Positions 18,029-30,671 of a stretch of DNA of 64,000 nt are shown here, one piece after another. The stretch spans positions 3,025,497 through 3,089,496 of the forward strand of contig CM043964.1 of the NCBI GenBank assembly GCA_014529385.2, given 5' to 3'. Numbering within the stretch: position 1 is the stretch's first letter; each line of letters opens with the position of its first letter. A program made the position numbers and the translations under genes. Below the pieces are notes generated by a model. It was not told where the DNA came from, made no database searches, and was given only the letters and a program-made list of their open reading frames with translations. The stretch comes from Adiantum capillus-veneris (Eukaryota > Streptophyta > Polypodiopsida > Polypodiales > Pteridaceae).

Positions 18029-20769
18029 CCAAATGCTCTATTGTTTTTGTATGGTCTCTCGACTTACACACGTTCCCTAGTGGGTGGTGATTGTGCTTTA
18101 TACATAAAAACTAATTTGTTGCTCCTCTCTCATTGTGCAATATTGTGTTGTCATGTGTACTTAATCAATGTGGCGCGTTCTTTGAGCCTCTATTTTTCTG
18201 ATTAAGAGGGTCATAGTAGTATGTGTATAGAATGATGTCTGTGGTATACGTATGAGCGCACGGTCACACATTAATTCCATCTTCTTATTCGCATGGAGTG
18301 GTGATGCGCAACAATAGAGAGAAAATTGGTTGTCCAAATGCTCTATTGTTTTTGTATGGTCTCTCGACTTACACACGTTCCCTAGTGGGTGGTGATTGTG
18401 CTTTATACATAAAAACTAATTTGTTGCTCCTCTCTCATTGTGCAATATTGTGTTGTCATGTGTACTTAATCAATGTGGCGCGTTCTTTGAGCCTCTATTT
18501 TTCTGATTAAGAGGGTCATAGTAGTATGTGTATAGAATGATGTCTGTGGTATACGTATGAGCGCACGGTCACACATTAATTCCATCTTCTTATTCGCATG
18601 GAGTGGTGATGCGCAACAATAGAGAGAAAATTGGTTGTCCAAATGCTCTATTGTTTTTGTATGGTCTCTCGACTTACACACGTTCCCTAGTGGGTGGTGA
18701 TTGTGCTTTATACATAAAAACTAATTTGTTGTTCCTCTCTCATTGTGCAATATTGTGTTGTCATGTGTACTTAATCAATGTGGCGCGTTCTTTGAGCCTC
18801 TATTTTTCTGATTAAGAGGGTCATAGTAGTATGTGTATAGAATGATGTCTGTGGTATACGTATGAGCGCACGGTCACACATTAATTCCATCTTCTTATTC
18901 GCATGGAGTGGTGATGCGCAACAATAGAGAGAAAATTGGTTGTCCAAATGCTCTATTGTTTTTGTATGGTCTCTCGACTTACACAAGTTCCCTAGTGGGT
19001 GGTGATTGTGCTTTATACATAAAAACTAATTTGTTGCTCCTCTCTCATTGTGCAATATTGTGTTGTCATGTGTACTTAATCAATGTGGCGCGTTCTTTGA
19101 GCCTCTATTTTTCTGATTAAGAGGGTCATAGTAGTACGTGTATAGAATGATGTCTGTGGTATACGTATGAGCGCACGGTCACACATTAATTCCATCTTCT
19201 TATTCGCATGGAGTGGTGATGCGCAACAATAGAGAGAAAATTGGTTGTCCAAATGCTCTATTGTTTTTGTATGGTCTCTCGACTTACACACGTTCCCTAG
19301 TGGGTGGTGATTGTGCTTTATACATAAAAACTAATTTGTTGCTCCTCTCTCATTGTGCAATATTGTGTTGTCATGTGTACTTAATCAATGTGGCGCGTTC
19401 TTTGAGCCTCTATTTTTCTGATTAAGAGGGTCATAGTAAGTGTATAGAATGATGTCTGTGGTATACGTATGAGCGCACGGTCACACATTAATTCCATCTT
19501 CTTATTCGCATGGAGTGGTGATGCGCAACAATAGAGAGAAAATTGGTTGTCCAAATGCTCTATTGTTTTTGTATGGTCTCTCGACTTACACACGTTCCCT
19601 AGTGGGTGGTGATTGTGCTTTATACATAAAAACTAATTTGTTGCTCCTCTCTCATTGTGCAATATTGTGTTGTCATGTGTACTTAATCAATGTGGCGCGT
19701 TCTTTGAGCCTCTATTTTTCTGATTAAGAGGGTCATAGTAGTATGTGTATAGAATGATGTCTGTGGTATACGTATGAGCGCACGGTCACACATTAATTCC
19801 ATCTTCTTATTCGCATGGAGTGGTGATGCGCAACAATAGAGAGAAAATTGGTTGTCCAAATGCTCTATTGTTTTTGTATGGTCTCTCGACTTACACACGT
19901 TCCCTAGTGGGTGGTGATTGTGCTTTATACATAAAAACTAATTTGTTGCTCCTCTCTCATTGTGCAATATTGTGTTGTCATGTGTACTTAATCAATGTGG
20001 CGCGTTCTTTGAGCCTCTATTTTTCTGATTAAGAGGGTCATAGTAGTATGTGTATAGAATGATGTCTGTGGTATACGTATGAGCGCACGGTCACACATTA
20101 ATTCCATCTTCTTATTCGCATGGAGTGGTGATGCGCAACAATAGAGAGAAAATTGGTTGTCCAAATGCTCTATTGTTTTTGTATGGTCTCTCGACTTACA
20201 CACGTTCCCTAGTGGGTGGTGATTGTGCTTTATACATAAAAACTAATTTGTTGCTCCTCTCTCATTGTGCAATATTGTGTTGTCATGTGTACTTAATCAA
20301 TGTGGCGCGTTCTTTGAGCCTCTATTTTTCTGATTAAGAGGGTCATAGTAGTATGTGTATAGAATGATGTCTGTGGTATACGTATGAGCGCACGGTCACA
20401 CATTAATTCCATCTTCTTATTCGCATGGAGTGGTGATGCGCAACAATAGAGAGAAAATTGGTTGTCCAAATGCTCTATTGTTTTTGTATGGTCTCTCGAC
20501 TTACACACGTTCCCTAGTGGGTGGTGATTGTGCTTTATACATAAAAACTAATTTGTTGCTCCTCTCTCATTGTGCAATATTGTGTTGTCATGTGTACTTA
20601 ATCAATGTGGCGCGTTCTTTGAGCCTCTATTTTTCTGATTAAGAGGGTCATAGTAGTATGTGTATAGAATGATGTCTGTGGTATACGTATGAGCGCACGG
20701 TCACACATTAATTCCATCTTCTTATTCGCATGGAGTGGTGATGCGCAACAATAGAGAGAAAATTGGTTG
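18029..20769. repeat. 305-bp tandem array, nine units
   Basis: Units start CCAAATGCTCTATTG at 18029, 18334, 18639, 18944, 19249, 19551, 19856, 20161 and 20466. All are 305 bp except the fifth (302 bp, lacking three bases near 19437) and the last, which stops at ATTGGTTG. Only a few substitutions are visible (about 18732, 18985 and 19137), so amplification is recent. Each unit has a 70-codon open frame on the plus strand and a 71-codon frame on the minus strand, both consequences of the repeat rather than evidence of coding. The first unit lacks the AACAATAGAGAGAAAATTGG lead-in of the others. Confidence 0.97.
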
Positions 20770-21008
20770 AAAGCGCTTGCAAGCCATATACAACGATTCT
20801 CTTAAAGCCGCTAATGGTGTGGTTCGTATAGATAATGTAGATAATTTTTGCAAAGTTACAGCTAACTTCTTCATTTGTCACATTAATTGGTTGAAAGCGC
20901 TTACAAGCCATATACAACAATTCTCTGAAAGCTGCTAATGGTGTGGTTGGTGCAAATAATGCAGATAATTTTTGCAAAGTCATAGCTAACTTCTTCATTT
21001 GTCACATT
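20761..21008. repeat. 124-bp tandem duplication next to the 305-bp array
   Basis: Two copies (20761-20884 and 20885-21008) begin AATTGGTTGAAAGCGCTT and end TTCATTTGTCACATT. They differ at about ten positions. The opening AATTGGTTG is shared with the 305-bp unit where the array stops. Confidence 0.9.
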
Positions 21009-21010
21009 CA

Positions 21011-21163
21011 AAGGTATTCCTAATGGCTTCAAAAAAATTAAAAGATATTCTTGATTCAAAGATTTTCTCAACAACAACAAAAACGATACGTTAATCTAAA
21101 CGGGTAATGATGAAGCACGTAAATTTAGTATCAATTCGACATGAGAGACGATCAAAACTTTGC

Positions 21164-21202
<39 letters not shown>

Positions 21203-21586
21203 TTCAAGGACACCAAGAGAAAAAGAGAAAAAAAGAAAAGAGAAACACAAATATACAATGTGAAAGCAACCACCTCTTTATATAGACACAAAAGTTCATT
21301 TTACTTTCACCTTGACATGTCTTTACTTTTTCATCTTCATATGTCTCCTTCCTCCTTCATACGTTTTTCCATTTTCTAAACTCACCCTTCACTTATGCAC
21401 CTAAGCTCACCCTTCACTTACCCAGTTTATATGTTTTGAAAAACTTTTTTTTTTTTTTTTGAGATTGGGGAGACCATATGCTTTTCACTTCCATCTTCAG
21501 CTAACTTTTCATTACCGAAGGTCACTCTTCACTTACACACTTGATATGTTTTAAAGGACTTTTCTCAAAATTGGAGAGACCTAATC
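21011..21586. mobile_element. retroposon-like repeat X, copy 1
   Basis: It begins AAGGTATTCCTAATGGCTTC and ends GAGACCTAATC, flanked by the direct repeat GTCACATTCA (21001-21010 and 21587-21596). It matches the sequence at 28227-28662 and 38764-38767 that surrounds element B. It includes a (GA)18 tract at 21165-21200, a T run near 21445, and an internal imperfect duplication of the 3' part (ACTCACCCTTCACTTA...GGAGAGACC). No gene is seen. Confidence 0.6.
21165..21200. repeat. (GA)n microsatellite
   Basis: Uninterrupted GA dinucleotides within repeat X. Confidence 0.97.
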
Positions 21587-21596
21587 GTCACATTCA

Positions 21597-22514
21597 TATT
21601 TTAGTTGGTTAGTAGCGACCATTATTTTGTGCTGGTGGTCGTACAACCTTCTTTTGCTCGTTAGTGGAAATGAGAGACGACATCACCGTTATGTGTTCCT
21701 AATGCTTCAAAACCATCACCACACCCTTCTGATTGACATCTACTATTTAGGGGTAGGGAATGGTTTTGAAGTGACCATTCCCCATTGTGCGACCACATGG
21801 CAATCAATGAAGGGCAGTAGCTATGGTGGGAACACATTTCATTTCCATTCTCGACCGTCTGCAATGTCGGTGGGAGGGGGCCAAAAACGTGTTCACTATA
21901 CCATCAGTCTCGAGCAGCAATAGAAGTACAAATTTTGATGTATTGCACTGTCATGCGTTGGTCCTCGTATTGCACCATCACCTGCTAGGTGCTAATTCCG
22001 CGTGCTGAGTTGTCCAAAGCTTAGACACTGACCTGAGATGCAACGAATTCCGCATGCGGAGTTGTAAGGCTTTGAGCACATTCTCGTTGCCGAGCGGTGA
22101 TCATCGATTGAGTGCACTGTCGTTGTAGATCGTGTGGGTCTCATTATTTTTATAACGGATGCTGAGCTGGCAGCAATCGAACAACCAACCTTGACATTTT
22201 TGCTGAATAATTTAGGTGGAATGGAGGGTGTAGACATGTTGCCCTCCGATTGCCGACCTTAACGGGTAGAAATAGATGAAGATTGAGGATACAATCTAGG
22301 GATAGTTGAGTGCTAAGAAACTTATGTAGTGAATCTTAATTTCACATTTTGCTTAAAGCTAGTTGCACATTTTTCTAGAATAAATATGAAAACCTTTCTT
22401 TTTCATTTTCAAAAGTTTCAAGGTTGATGGTCCAGTGTTCACCATAACAAGGGCGCACCCTAGAAGTGAATTCTCTCAATTCTATGTTGAAGGACGGCTC
22501 TCTATTGCGCAGAA
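21597..22514. other. unassigned sequence
   Basis: Short open frames only. A degenerate AATTCCGC(G/A)TGC(T/G)GAGTTGT motif occurs twice (about 21995 and 22047). I recognise no gene or element. Confidence 0.4.
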
Positions 22515-22622
22515 CGATTTAGGTCACTATATTGTGATGAGCACGAAACTGAATTCCCCAAATCTAAACGATTTAGGTCACTATATTGTGATGAGCACGA
22601 AACTGAATTCCCCAAATCTAGA
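22515..22622. repeat. 54-bp tandem duplication
   Basis: CGATTTAGGTCACTATATTG... occurs at 22515 and again at 22569, the copies ending ATTCCCCAAATCTA, practically identical. Confidence 0.93.
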
Positions 22623-23515
22623 GTGGTCCAATGGGCCTAGGGTCAAAGAGACGATTTGAGCAACATGTAGCAGATTGGTTGGGTCCAAAAGGACTTAACG
22701 GACAACAAGGCCCTTTTGTATATGTAAAAGGGGACTTGTCACCTTCATTTGGTTGATTCCGCTCCAGAATCTTTATAGATTCCGCTCCAGTCCTCCGTGA
22801 CCAACCCTTGTGTGGGCAGCCAAAAATCCCTGAGCAGGGATCGAATTTTGCTTGACGCAACCAGAAGTCATCACGGTAACCAACTCGCCCAAGGGAACTC
22901 GCTGCTGCTGAGCGAGTGTTCACGGTGTATGTATAAAAAAAACTTTTACAGTTCCCTTCTACAGCAGCTGCGCACACAACCGGTTGCCTCCGCCTCAACC
23001 AACACAAGTGTCCCCCAAGGCTCCACCGTCCCTCTGTAGTCCTTGCCCGCCCGTTCAATAGCTGCTGCCTTCCCTTCACGCCTTCCCCACGGAGAGAGAG
23101 AGAGAGAGAGAGGGGGCGCCTACCCGACCTGCTTTCCCTGCGTTTCAGCTGCGCGCTGCTCTCCACCTCTCCGCCTTCATTTGCATCAATTGATTGTTTT
23201 CTTGAATTTTTTTCTCGACACTTTTGTCGGCATCTCCTGAAGATTCTTTATTCAGAATTTCTTGAAATCGATAGGACATACTAGTCCACTAATAATTAAA
23301 AAAATACGAAAGCGTAAAAACATCAAACGAATATTTTTGGCACTTAAATGATCGTGTTGATCGTGGAGAGGTAAAAGGGCTTATAGAGCAAAGTGGAGTG
23401 GATTTCTCAAAGTTCTACATGATGTTAACATCGGACACAACTTTGGCTTTAGGTTTAGAAGTGCCCTCAAAAGCGTCTCCTCGGAGCAGCTAGACCGGCC
23501 TTTCCAAAAGACGCC
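22623..23515. other. unassigned sequence with a short GA tract
   Basis: No recognisable gene. There is a GTATGTATAAAAAAA motif near 22927-22941 and a GA tract at 23091-23113. A promoter and leader is conceivable, but no frame downstream supports it. Confidence 0.35.
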
Positions 23516-23518
23516 TTA

Positions 23519-23835
23519 GGCCCTTGTCACACTGGGGCACCCAAAGCGCGAACAAGCGTATGTGGCGCCTCCTCATTCGTTGGCCAAAAAGTAGTTTTGG
23601 TCTAGAGGCTTTGTCAGATGGCCGGCCTCACCAGCTCGACACACTTTCGAAAGTGATGGACAACCCTCATAAAGCAGCGTGTGAATGCACGCGGTAGGCA
23701 TTGAGCCCTGACAGTGAGCGAGAGCGGATGGTCTACCACCTGGCCTACTGGGGTTGGGTGACATCGGACGCCATCTTTTAAACTAAAACCCAATGTGACT
23801 AAAACTGGGGCAGGCGGCCCAGTGTGACAAGGGCC
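23519..23835. mobile_element. PIF/Harbinger-like MITE
   Basis: Perfect terminal inverted repeats GGCCCTTGTCACACTGG / CCAGTGTGACAAGGGCC enclose 317 bp and are flanked by TTA on both sides (23516-23518, 23836-23838). A 3-bp TTA/TAA duplication with G-rich inverted termini is the hallmark of PIF/Harbinger elements. There is no transposase, so it would move in trans. The 63-codon minus frame inside is not convincing as a gene. Confidence 0.8.
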
Positions 23836-23838
23836 TTA

Positions 23839-24180
23839 TATACAATCTTGAAGGAAGAAACTATGTTCGACTCCTAAGAGGCCATCTCTTATGATAACTT
23901 GTCTATAGCCTTCATGGTTGGAACTGTAGTTGAAGCGACACCAGCCCAGTATAATGGGCATATATTGTTATACCCTCATACCAATCTCTTGAAATCGGTA
24001 TGTTATTGTGGACGAGATTTAGGGATGTAAACATGGGAGAGGGAGATTATTGCATTTCCTCCACCAACGATTTTCACCACCTTTAGAGCAGGAGAAAGGC
24101 ACCATACCATGTATGTACTAAACCATGGATTTATGAGAACTTTACCTTTGCCCCAAGTGAGGTTACTCCCTCTATGAAAA
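23839..24180. other. unassigned sequence between the MITE and a decayed gypsy
   Basis: I see nothing recognisable. Confidence 0.3.
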
Positions 24181-27100
24181 AATCTCTTTGTGGCTCTAGA
24201 GGAGAAGAAAAACCAAAGGACAACACCATTAGCTCCTACTAGTGCAATTTCAAGCCCTAAGGATAAGGGCCCATGGTTAATGGAGAGCCTACTAGGAAAT
24301 TGGATGTTATCCTTTACCCACCATTGCCATGTTTTTGTGGATAATCCGTATGTAATCTTGTACGAGGACTTCCCAATATGGGTCTATAAAATGCCCAAGC
24401 ACAAATGCTTCTACCTTCTTGAGTACAGCATCTATGTTGATGCTAATTAGTCCTCTTAAACCCCTAGTTTTTTTGACATGTGGGGAACTAAGTATTATTG
24501 AAGACCACAATTAAGAGGTGTGTTCCAAAAAGGCTAGAGTAAGTGGATTTTATTTAAGCAGCGGGTCAAAGGAGTCACGCTTTAGGGTTAGCACCTCTCA
24601 ATGTCCGTTAGTCCCAGGGAATTTGCGAGGGGGATATGGATGCGGTCTTAAAGATCGGAAGAAGAAGAGTAATGTCTATGTTTCCTTGGCAATGATCCAC
24701 TCGAATCTCGATTCTCTTGGAAACCCCAGTGTACCACAAATGTCTATAGGGGAGACTAAAGAAACCATATTGAAGCCAAACATATCCAAGGATCCTCTAC
24801 AAGTAGCTCTGTCTCAACTATGTGCAATTCAAAGAAAGTAAAGACCACATTGACGAAAGCTATGTAAATGCACAATGTAATGACTCACCTGCGTGATCAT
24901 GTAGCTCAATTTTGCCAGGTTGTTTATGCAAAAAAGCTAACATATGTGTATGCCATGATTCAGGTATTTGGACTCACCTTGGAAGGGGAAATCCTTGAAT
25001 TAGTTTTAGAATCTAATTTTTTTGGTTCTCTATGACTTTGAAGTAATGGTTAAGCCTCTCAAAGAGGAAAGCACTAAGATCGATATTAGGCATAACATAG
25101 TGTTGCAAGGACCCAATTTAAGCCGGAACTCAAGGAGAGGGTACGGTGATGCCATTGATCAATTAGAGCGGTACATTTCTTGATGCTCTAGTCCTGAGAA
25201 AACCTCGAAGGAAAGACTGATATCATGCTTCTTGGAAGGACTCCTGATAGAACTCTTTATGGAGTCATCTCTTTGGTAAGCATCACTCCACATTGCATGG
25301 ATTTACAGAGGGGATTCATTCAATGTAGATAAATGTGCACTAGAGGGAGCAAATAATACCCTAAACCCTCTAGTGCGACCACCTGCATGTCAACTTGGAT
25401 ACCATCGTGGACCAAGTCTTGTAGAGAATGCCCCAAGAGGCTAGGGTACGAAGCTACTACATGAAGAATCAACCACCCTTTCCTCGAGTGTATGTTTGCA
25501 GGATTTGTGTAGGTAATGGCAGCTAGGAGCCAACAAACATGTATGCTTTGGTGTGATGTATGTAGGAAAATGGAAATAAGGATACTCTAAATTTTATCTT
25601 TAGAGAATGTGCACGGAACGAGCTTAGAAGAAGACCACCACCTTCCTAGGCTAGGGTGACTCACTAGTAAGGGGAGCCCTTCACAGCCAACCCGACTGTT
25701 AGGGGCCCACCAACTATCACTCGATTGGGCTACGTCCTTGAGATATGCTAATGTTTTCTAGGACAATAAAGGCCAGCAAGCGTAAGGATATAGTTCTAGC
25801 TTACCTCACTAGATGCAACTTCTTCTCATTCCTCCAAAAGAAAGAAGACTCAAAGAGAACGTAGAGAAAGTCCTACTTAGCTTGAGCCCCCTACTTCCCT
25901 AGTAGACAAGAGCCTTGAGAAGCCACACCATAATAAAAAGGATAAGCCTAAACTAGCTGAAGGAGTTTTTGATATCTAGAATGTTACTCTAACAGGCGCT
26001 ATTGAGATAGACAAGTTGGATGACATCCTTAACACCATCAAATTGGCTAATTAAGCTAGGGTAGCTCTCACAAAAAACCTTCCTTAAAAATTGAAGGAAT
26101 GACCTATGCTTGGGAGGAAAGGTATTCAAGAGTCAAGTGCTACTCATAGCCATGCAAATAGTGAGATATTGCTATTGTCGTCACGTTTGGAAGGCAAGGA
26201 ACGTTCGAATATTCAAGACCATATTAAAAACAGGTAAGTTCACGAAAATAATCCAAGAAAGTAGGGAGATAGTCATTGCCTTCGGGAAACAGATTGTCTT
26301 TAATGAGTGGAGCAAGGCCATTAGCGCCACTGACTCTTGTGGATGAAAGAGTGGGTTGATTTCTTGCCATGGGGTGGCTCCCCTTTTAGCTGATTTAATG
26401 ATGACCGAGGGAAGTTGTCATGGCTCCACTTGAGCATGATAAGAACTTGTAATGTTTTCGCTTTGTCATCTACTCACAACTGTGAGTTTTGCAAAAATAT
26501 TTAAAAAAAATTGAAGGAATTTCCTTGTGCACTTGAAGAAGCTGCATGGTTTCCACACAATCAAAAACTTGTCGAGGTTATTTAGTGTCAAAACTAGGGT
26601 CCTAGGGTGGCTACGTGGGTAGGACTCTAGGGCAAGCCCTTGCCACATGTCTAATACTGGCATTACACTAACCTCCCAACCACTTTTATAGTGTTCCGTG
26701 TCCATCCACTTTGATAGTGGTAGGGCCTTTCCTTAAGAGTCCTTGACCACACAACCACCCGTAGAGCCGTTTTGTAAAAAGCAGACTCTAGTCCCAAATT
26801 GGAAACTATTTTTGAGCAGAGTGAGGCATCACATTTGAGTGATCTTGTGGTTTCAAGCATTGAGAAAGGACACTTGGGACCCAAGCAAACCATCAAATGG
26901 AGTCCTTACCTCCACAAGGAAACATGGGAGCTGCATGGACAACACAACCCATTAGCCAGCTCTATGTGAAGAAATTGGAGAGAAATGTTATGGAGGGAAA
27001 GATTTTATCTCCACTTCTATCCATTGTGGAACCTTACAAAGAATGGAATGATGAGGGTAAATTTTTCTCCTCCACCCAAACCGTTTTGGGAGAGAAATGA

Positions 27101-27960
27101 TGAGGAAACAAGCTGCTACCAAACCTTAAGGACAATAATTCGCTATAGGAGAGAGTTTGAGGCGCAATTTGATGTTGTGCCTTGATCATGAGTTTCTCAA
27201 ACTAGTCCAAAGGAAGAAATAAAAAGTGGTGCCCATTCATAAAATCTCCTACAAGGACGATGAAGCAACCAAGGGAACTCGACATTGTATGTGGAGTTCA
27301 AGGAGAAAATTCTTCCAACTATCTTAGACATAGGGTGGGAAGTGAGTATAGCTAGAAAGTTGACTTGGGAAATATAAGGAAAGAAAGCCCTCAAAAAAAC
27401 AAGAACGGTTATGGAAATGGTAGATGCATGACTGGAAAAACCCATTGCTGTTTTTGGAAAGGTCCAAGTCACTAGTTATAGGGTGCAACACTTGCACTCC
27501 TTTGCTATAGTAGACTTTGATAGAGATCCCAACTACCACCTTATATTAGGGTTGAGTTTCATGAGACAACTTATGCTTGTCCAAGACTAGGGCTATGGAC
27601 ACCTCTACGTGCACCATGAGAGACTAACACCAAGGGTCAACCTTGTTGCTCATGGTTATCTGGACATCGTTAGTATACCAATAGTACGTATTGAAATAGC
27701 CACCATTTTTTCACTAAACGAGGAGAGTGAAGTTTATGAGGGAATAAAATATCTTGTTGTTTGAGGCAAAAGAAAGCAAGATTCTGGTTGTGAATAGAGC
27801 AAAGACAGAAACTACTATCACCTCAGTCAAGGAGTGTGTAAACCAAGAGCTCTCAGAGAATGAATCAGTCAACCAAGAATGGGTGTCATTATAGCTACTA
27901 TTGAAACTTTGAGGCCTAGAATCCCAAGTGAAATTTTGCAACAAAGAGGGCTACGATGTC
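24181..27960 (+). pseudogene. decayed Ty3/gypsy gag-protease region
   Basis: Read on the plus strand, fragments in different frames recall a gypsy Gag (KERLISCFLEGL at about 25200). A retropepsin end is visible at about 27460-27600 (a FAIVDFDRDPNYHLILGLSF stretch, where ILGxSFM resembles ILGRPFM). Stops and shifts are dense and no domain is intact; most of the span is assigned only by continuity. It precedes the X/B nest and may be the remnant of a relative of elements A and D. Confidence 0.4.
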
Positions 27961-28194
27961 ATTTTAATTAGAGTGGTGTCATTTTTTTATGACCCTGAAG
28001 AAATAGTAATGAAGCAGACATTGAAATAGTTTGTGCGAGTGCCCTAACTTGACGATAAAAAATAATGCTATAGTGGCTTTGAGAGTGCTCTTTAAATGAG
28101 CTCTACAAAAGACGAGACCAACACAATAAATGAAGTAATAAAGCCTACAAAAAATGAAGTTTTTTAATAAAAAAACTTGGTTAGGCTTTTGACT

Positions 28195-28385
28195 TAATGA
28201 AAGGATATGATAAGGAGAAAGTAAAAGGTATTCCTAATGGCTTCAAAAAAAGTAAAAGGTGCTCCTAATTCAAGGAATCCACTCAAAAACAAGAAAAATG
28301 ATGCGTTAATTTATAGCACGTAATGACAGGCAATGACGAAGCACATAGATATGCAACAATACTACCTAAGAAAGATGAATAAAAC

Positions 28386-28428
<43 letters not shown>

Positions 28429-28662
28429 TGCTAAGGAGAACTTAGAAGAAAACGCTAAAAGAAAAATAAAAGAGAAGAGAAACACCTATTTATATGGACA
28501 CAAAAGGTCTTTTGACTTTCCATCCTCATTTGTCTTTTGACTTTCCACCTTCATTCGCCTTTTGACTTTCCACCTTCATCTGTTTTTTCATTTCTTAAAC
28601 TCACCCTTCACTTATGCACTTAACATGTTTTGAAAGAATTTCTATTTATCTGAGATTAGGGA
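28195..28662. mobile_element. retroposon-like repeat X, copy 2 (left part, split by element B)
   Basis: X restarts at 28227 (GGTATTCCTAATGGCTTC), has a GA tract at 28389-28423, and is interrupted at 28663 by element B. Its last bases (GAGACC) resume at 38764. The flanking direct repeat TAATGAAAGGATATGATAAG... (32 bp) is at 28195-28226 and 38768-38799. Removing B restores a structure like copy 1. Confidence 0.65.
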
Positions 28663-30259
28663 TGTCATAAAATCTAATATCTAACCAACCCAAATGATTT
28701 TCTCATATTAAACTGATCATTTAATGTGGGAGAATAAACGGGAACAAGGGTAAAGATATATACATGTGCTTATAGATCTATCTCAACACGGTGCAATGCT
28801 AAAGGGGCCCAAATGAGAGATGGTCTATCACAAAGAAATGCTAATCAATGGAGCAAACAGCCTTAGGGTTAGCTTCATTGAAGACCTCCAATAGTTAGTG
28901 TAAAAGTCCAAGTTTGACCTTAGGTAAGCTAGGGTTGAGCTTGAGGTGGGAACCCGGTCCAAGCTTGAGGTGGGAACCTAGCCCAAGCTTAAGGTTCTTG
29001 AGGTTCTTGATGACTGAGGTGCTTGAGATGCTTGAGGTGCTTGACATGCTTGAGATGCTAGGGGTATACTTGAGGTGAGAACCCAGCCCAAGCTTACCAG
29101 CCCAAGCTTAAAGTGTTTAAGAGCCAAGCTTGTAGTGGAAACTAGGCCTGAGCTTGAGGGGTTTGAGGTGTCAAAATTCAAAGATCCAATCCCTACAAAG
29201 AGGGGGCGAGCCCTACATGAGGGGGGATGAGAGAGAACACCCACACACTCACACAAGGCATACTTGGTACAAAGAAATCATAAGGGACACTTTTGAAGTT
29301 CCTCCTCATGTTGCTCTCATGGTGTGCCTGAAGCCTATTGGTTGGCCACCCAAGGGGTCCAATGATAATTTAGGAGATTTATTTAATTGTCTTTGCATTT
29401 ATCAAGTCCTTTCTCTCAAAGGGGATAGGGGGACACTTGTCCCAAGGCTACCCTTGTTGCTTGTAACACCTCCTGCTTGTGATTGGTTAGGCCTGGAGGG
29501 GTCCAATGAGCTTCAAGCATGAGCTACAAGGCGGGGTTGACCAAATCAACCTATGGGATATACTCTCCCACACACACTCACACACACTCTCATTATGCAT
29601 TGTGCAAAGTGCAAGAGCTCCCTCTCCTTCTCCAAGCAAGTAGAGGTTGAGAGCCTACATCAACACTCTTGGATATGGAGTGCAAATCCAACCAAGAGCC
29701 ATGCTTCAATGTTTAAGCTTGCCATCTTATCCATCTTCATTACTATGCTATTATGTATGCTAGCAAGAAGAGTTATGATAAGTGAGGAACTAATTCTTTC
29801 TCCTATGAAATGTTTATTCTTCCTCTTCCCTACCCTCATTCCTTGCTAGCTCTCTCCACCTTCGAAGGTGTTTGAGGTCTTGAGACTGAGGCTTGGGATA
29901 GTTAAATCTTTCTTCAAAGTTTATGTTATGCTTGTGATGCATGAAGATTTCCATCTTCATTGCATCACCTAGGTCACAAGGAACACAAAGATTGTATTGT
30001 AACAAGTCTCTCTTAATGGGAGCATAATACAAATGCCTATTGGAGGGGGGACCGGATCCACATAAATCCGGTCCTTAAATGTTGTCATGTTCTCTAAATT
30101 ATCTCTCTTGCAAAAGTATTGTTCATGCCAAGTTAACTAATTGCTATGTTTATGTTTTTATCTTCAACTATGTTCACCCGCTATGCTCACAAAGTAATTT
30201 CCTAAAAGTATTCATATTAATTTCCGCTACTCTCAAGTCAATAGGCCAATTCCATTACA
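28663..30259 (+). repeat. 5' LTR of chromovirus B
   Basis: Begins TGTCATAAAATC and ends CCATTACA, 1597 bp. It includes a TTGAGGTGC-type minisatellite near 28920-29060. It matches 35801-38758 once the 1340-bp insertion there is removed, and the reverse complement of 1-158. Confidence 0.93.
28920..29060. repeat. degenerate minisatellite in LTR B
   Basis: Repeats of CTTGAGGTGCTTGA / CTTGAGATG type vary in number between LTR copies (compare 36060-36250). A 71-bp spacer region is shared. Confidence 0.75.
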
Positions 30260-30260
30260 T

Positions 30261-30272
30261 TGGTATTAGAGC
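30261..30272 (+). other. primer binding site of chromovirus B
   Basis: TGGTATTAGAGC is the initiator-Met primer site with one change (T for C), one base after the 5' LTR. Confidence 0.9.
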
Positions 30273-30671
30273 ATTTGGTTTCTCTTTTCTTGCTTAAGAA
30301 GAGAGGTCCTTAAGTAGCTATTATGGTTGATGTTGTTAATTATATTAGGGTAAGTGAAACTGGGACGTATTATCGATTTTGTTGAGCCCACTATGTGGGA
30401 TATGGTGCACACCTTGGGAGCTTTGGACTTAATAATGGAGTCCTTTTAGATTTGCCTACGGCTTTACCATTATTGAGCCATAAGAAGTCCGAAAGGAGAT
30501 ATCCCTAGGCAACTCTGCTATGTTAGACCTACTCCACTACTCTCTATAATTAACCACTTCGAGCCGTTGGTGTAGATACTTAAGAGCCGATTTTCAAAGG
30601 CTAAGAGGAGTGGAAATTATGTTTTTGAATTGGCAAAGCATACATTAAGTACATACATAACTTTTGTTAAC

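Noticed and set aside
18298-20642. Repeated 70-codon plus frames and 71-codon minus frames in the 305-bp units
   Set aside because: They repeat because the DNA repeats; no start context, domain or codon pattern supports coding and both strands are equally open.
18029-20769. CRISPR-like array
   Set aside because: Units are 305 bp, contiguous and without variable spacers, in a plant genome; this is a satellite.
30630-30671. Earlier start for the B gag frame
   Set aside because: The first codon would be TTG; ATG 30672 is the first plausible start.
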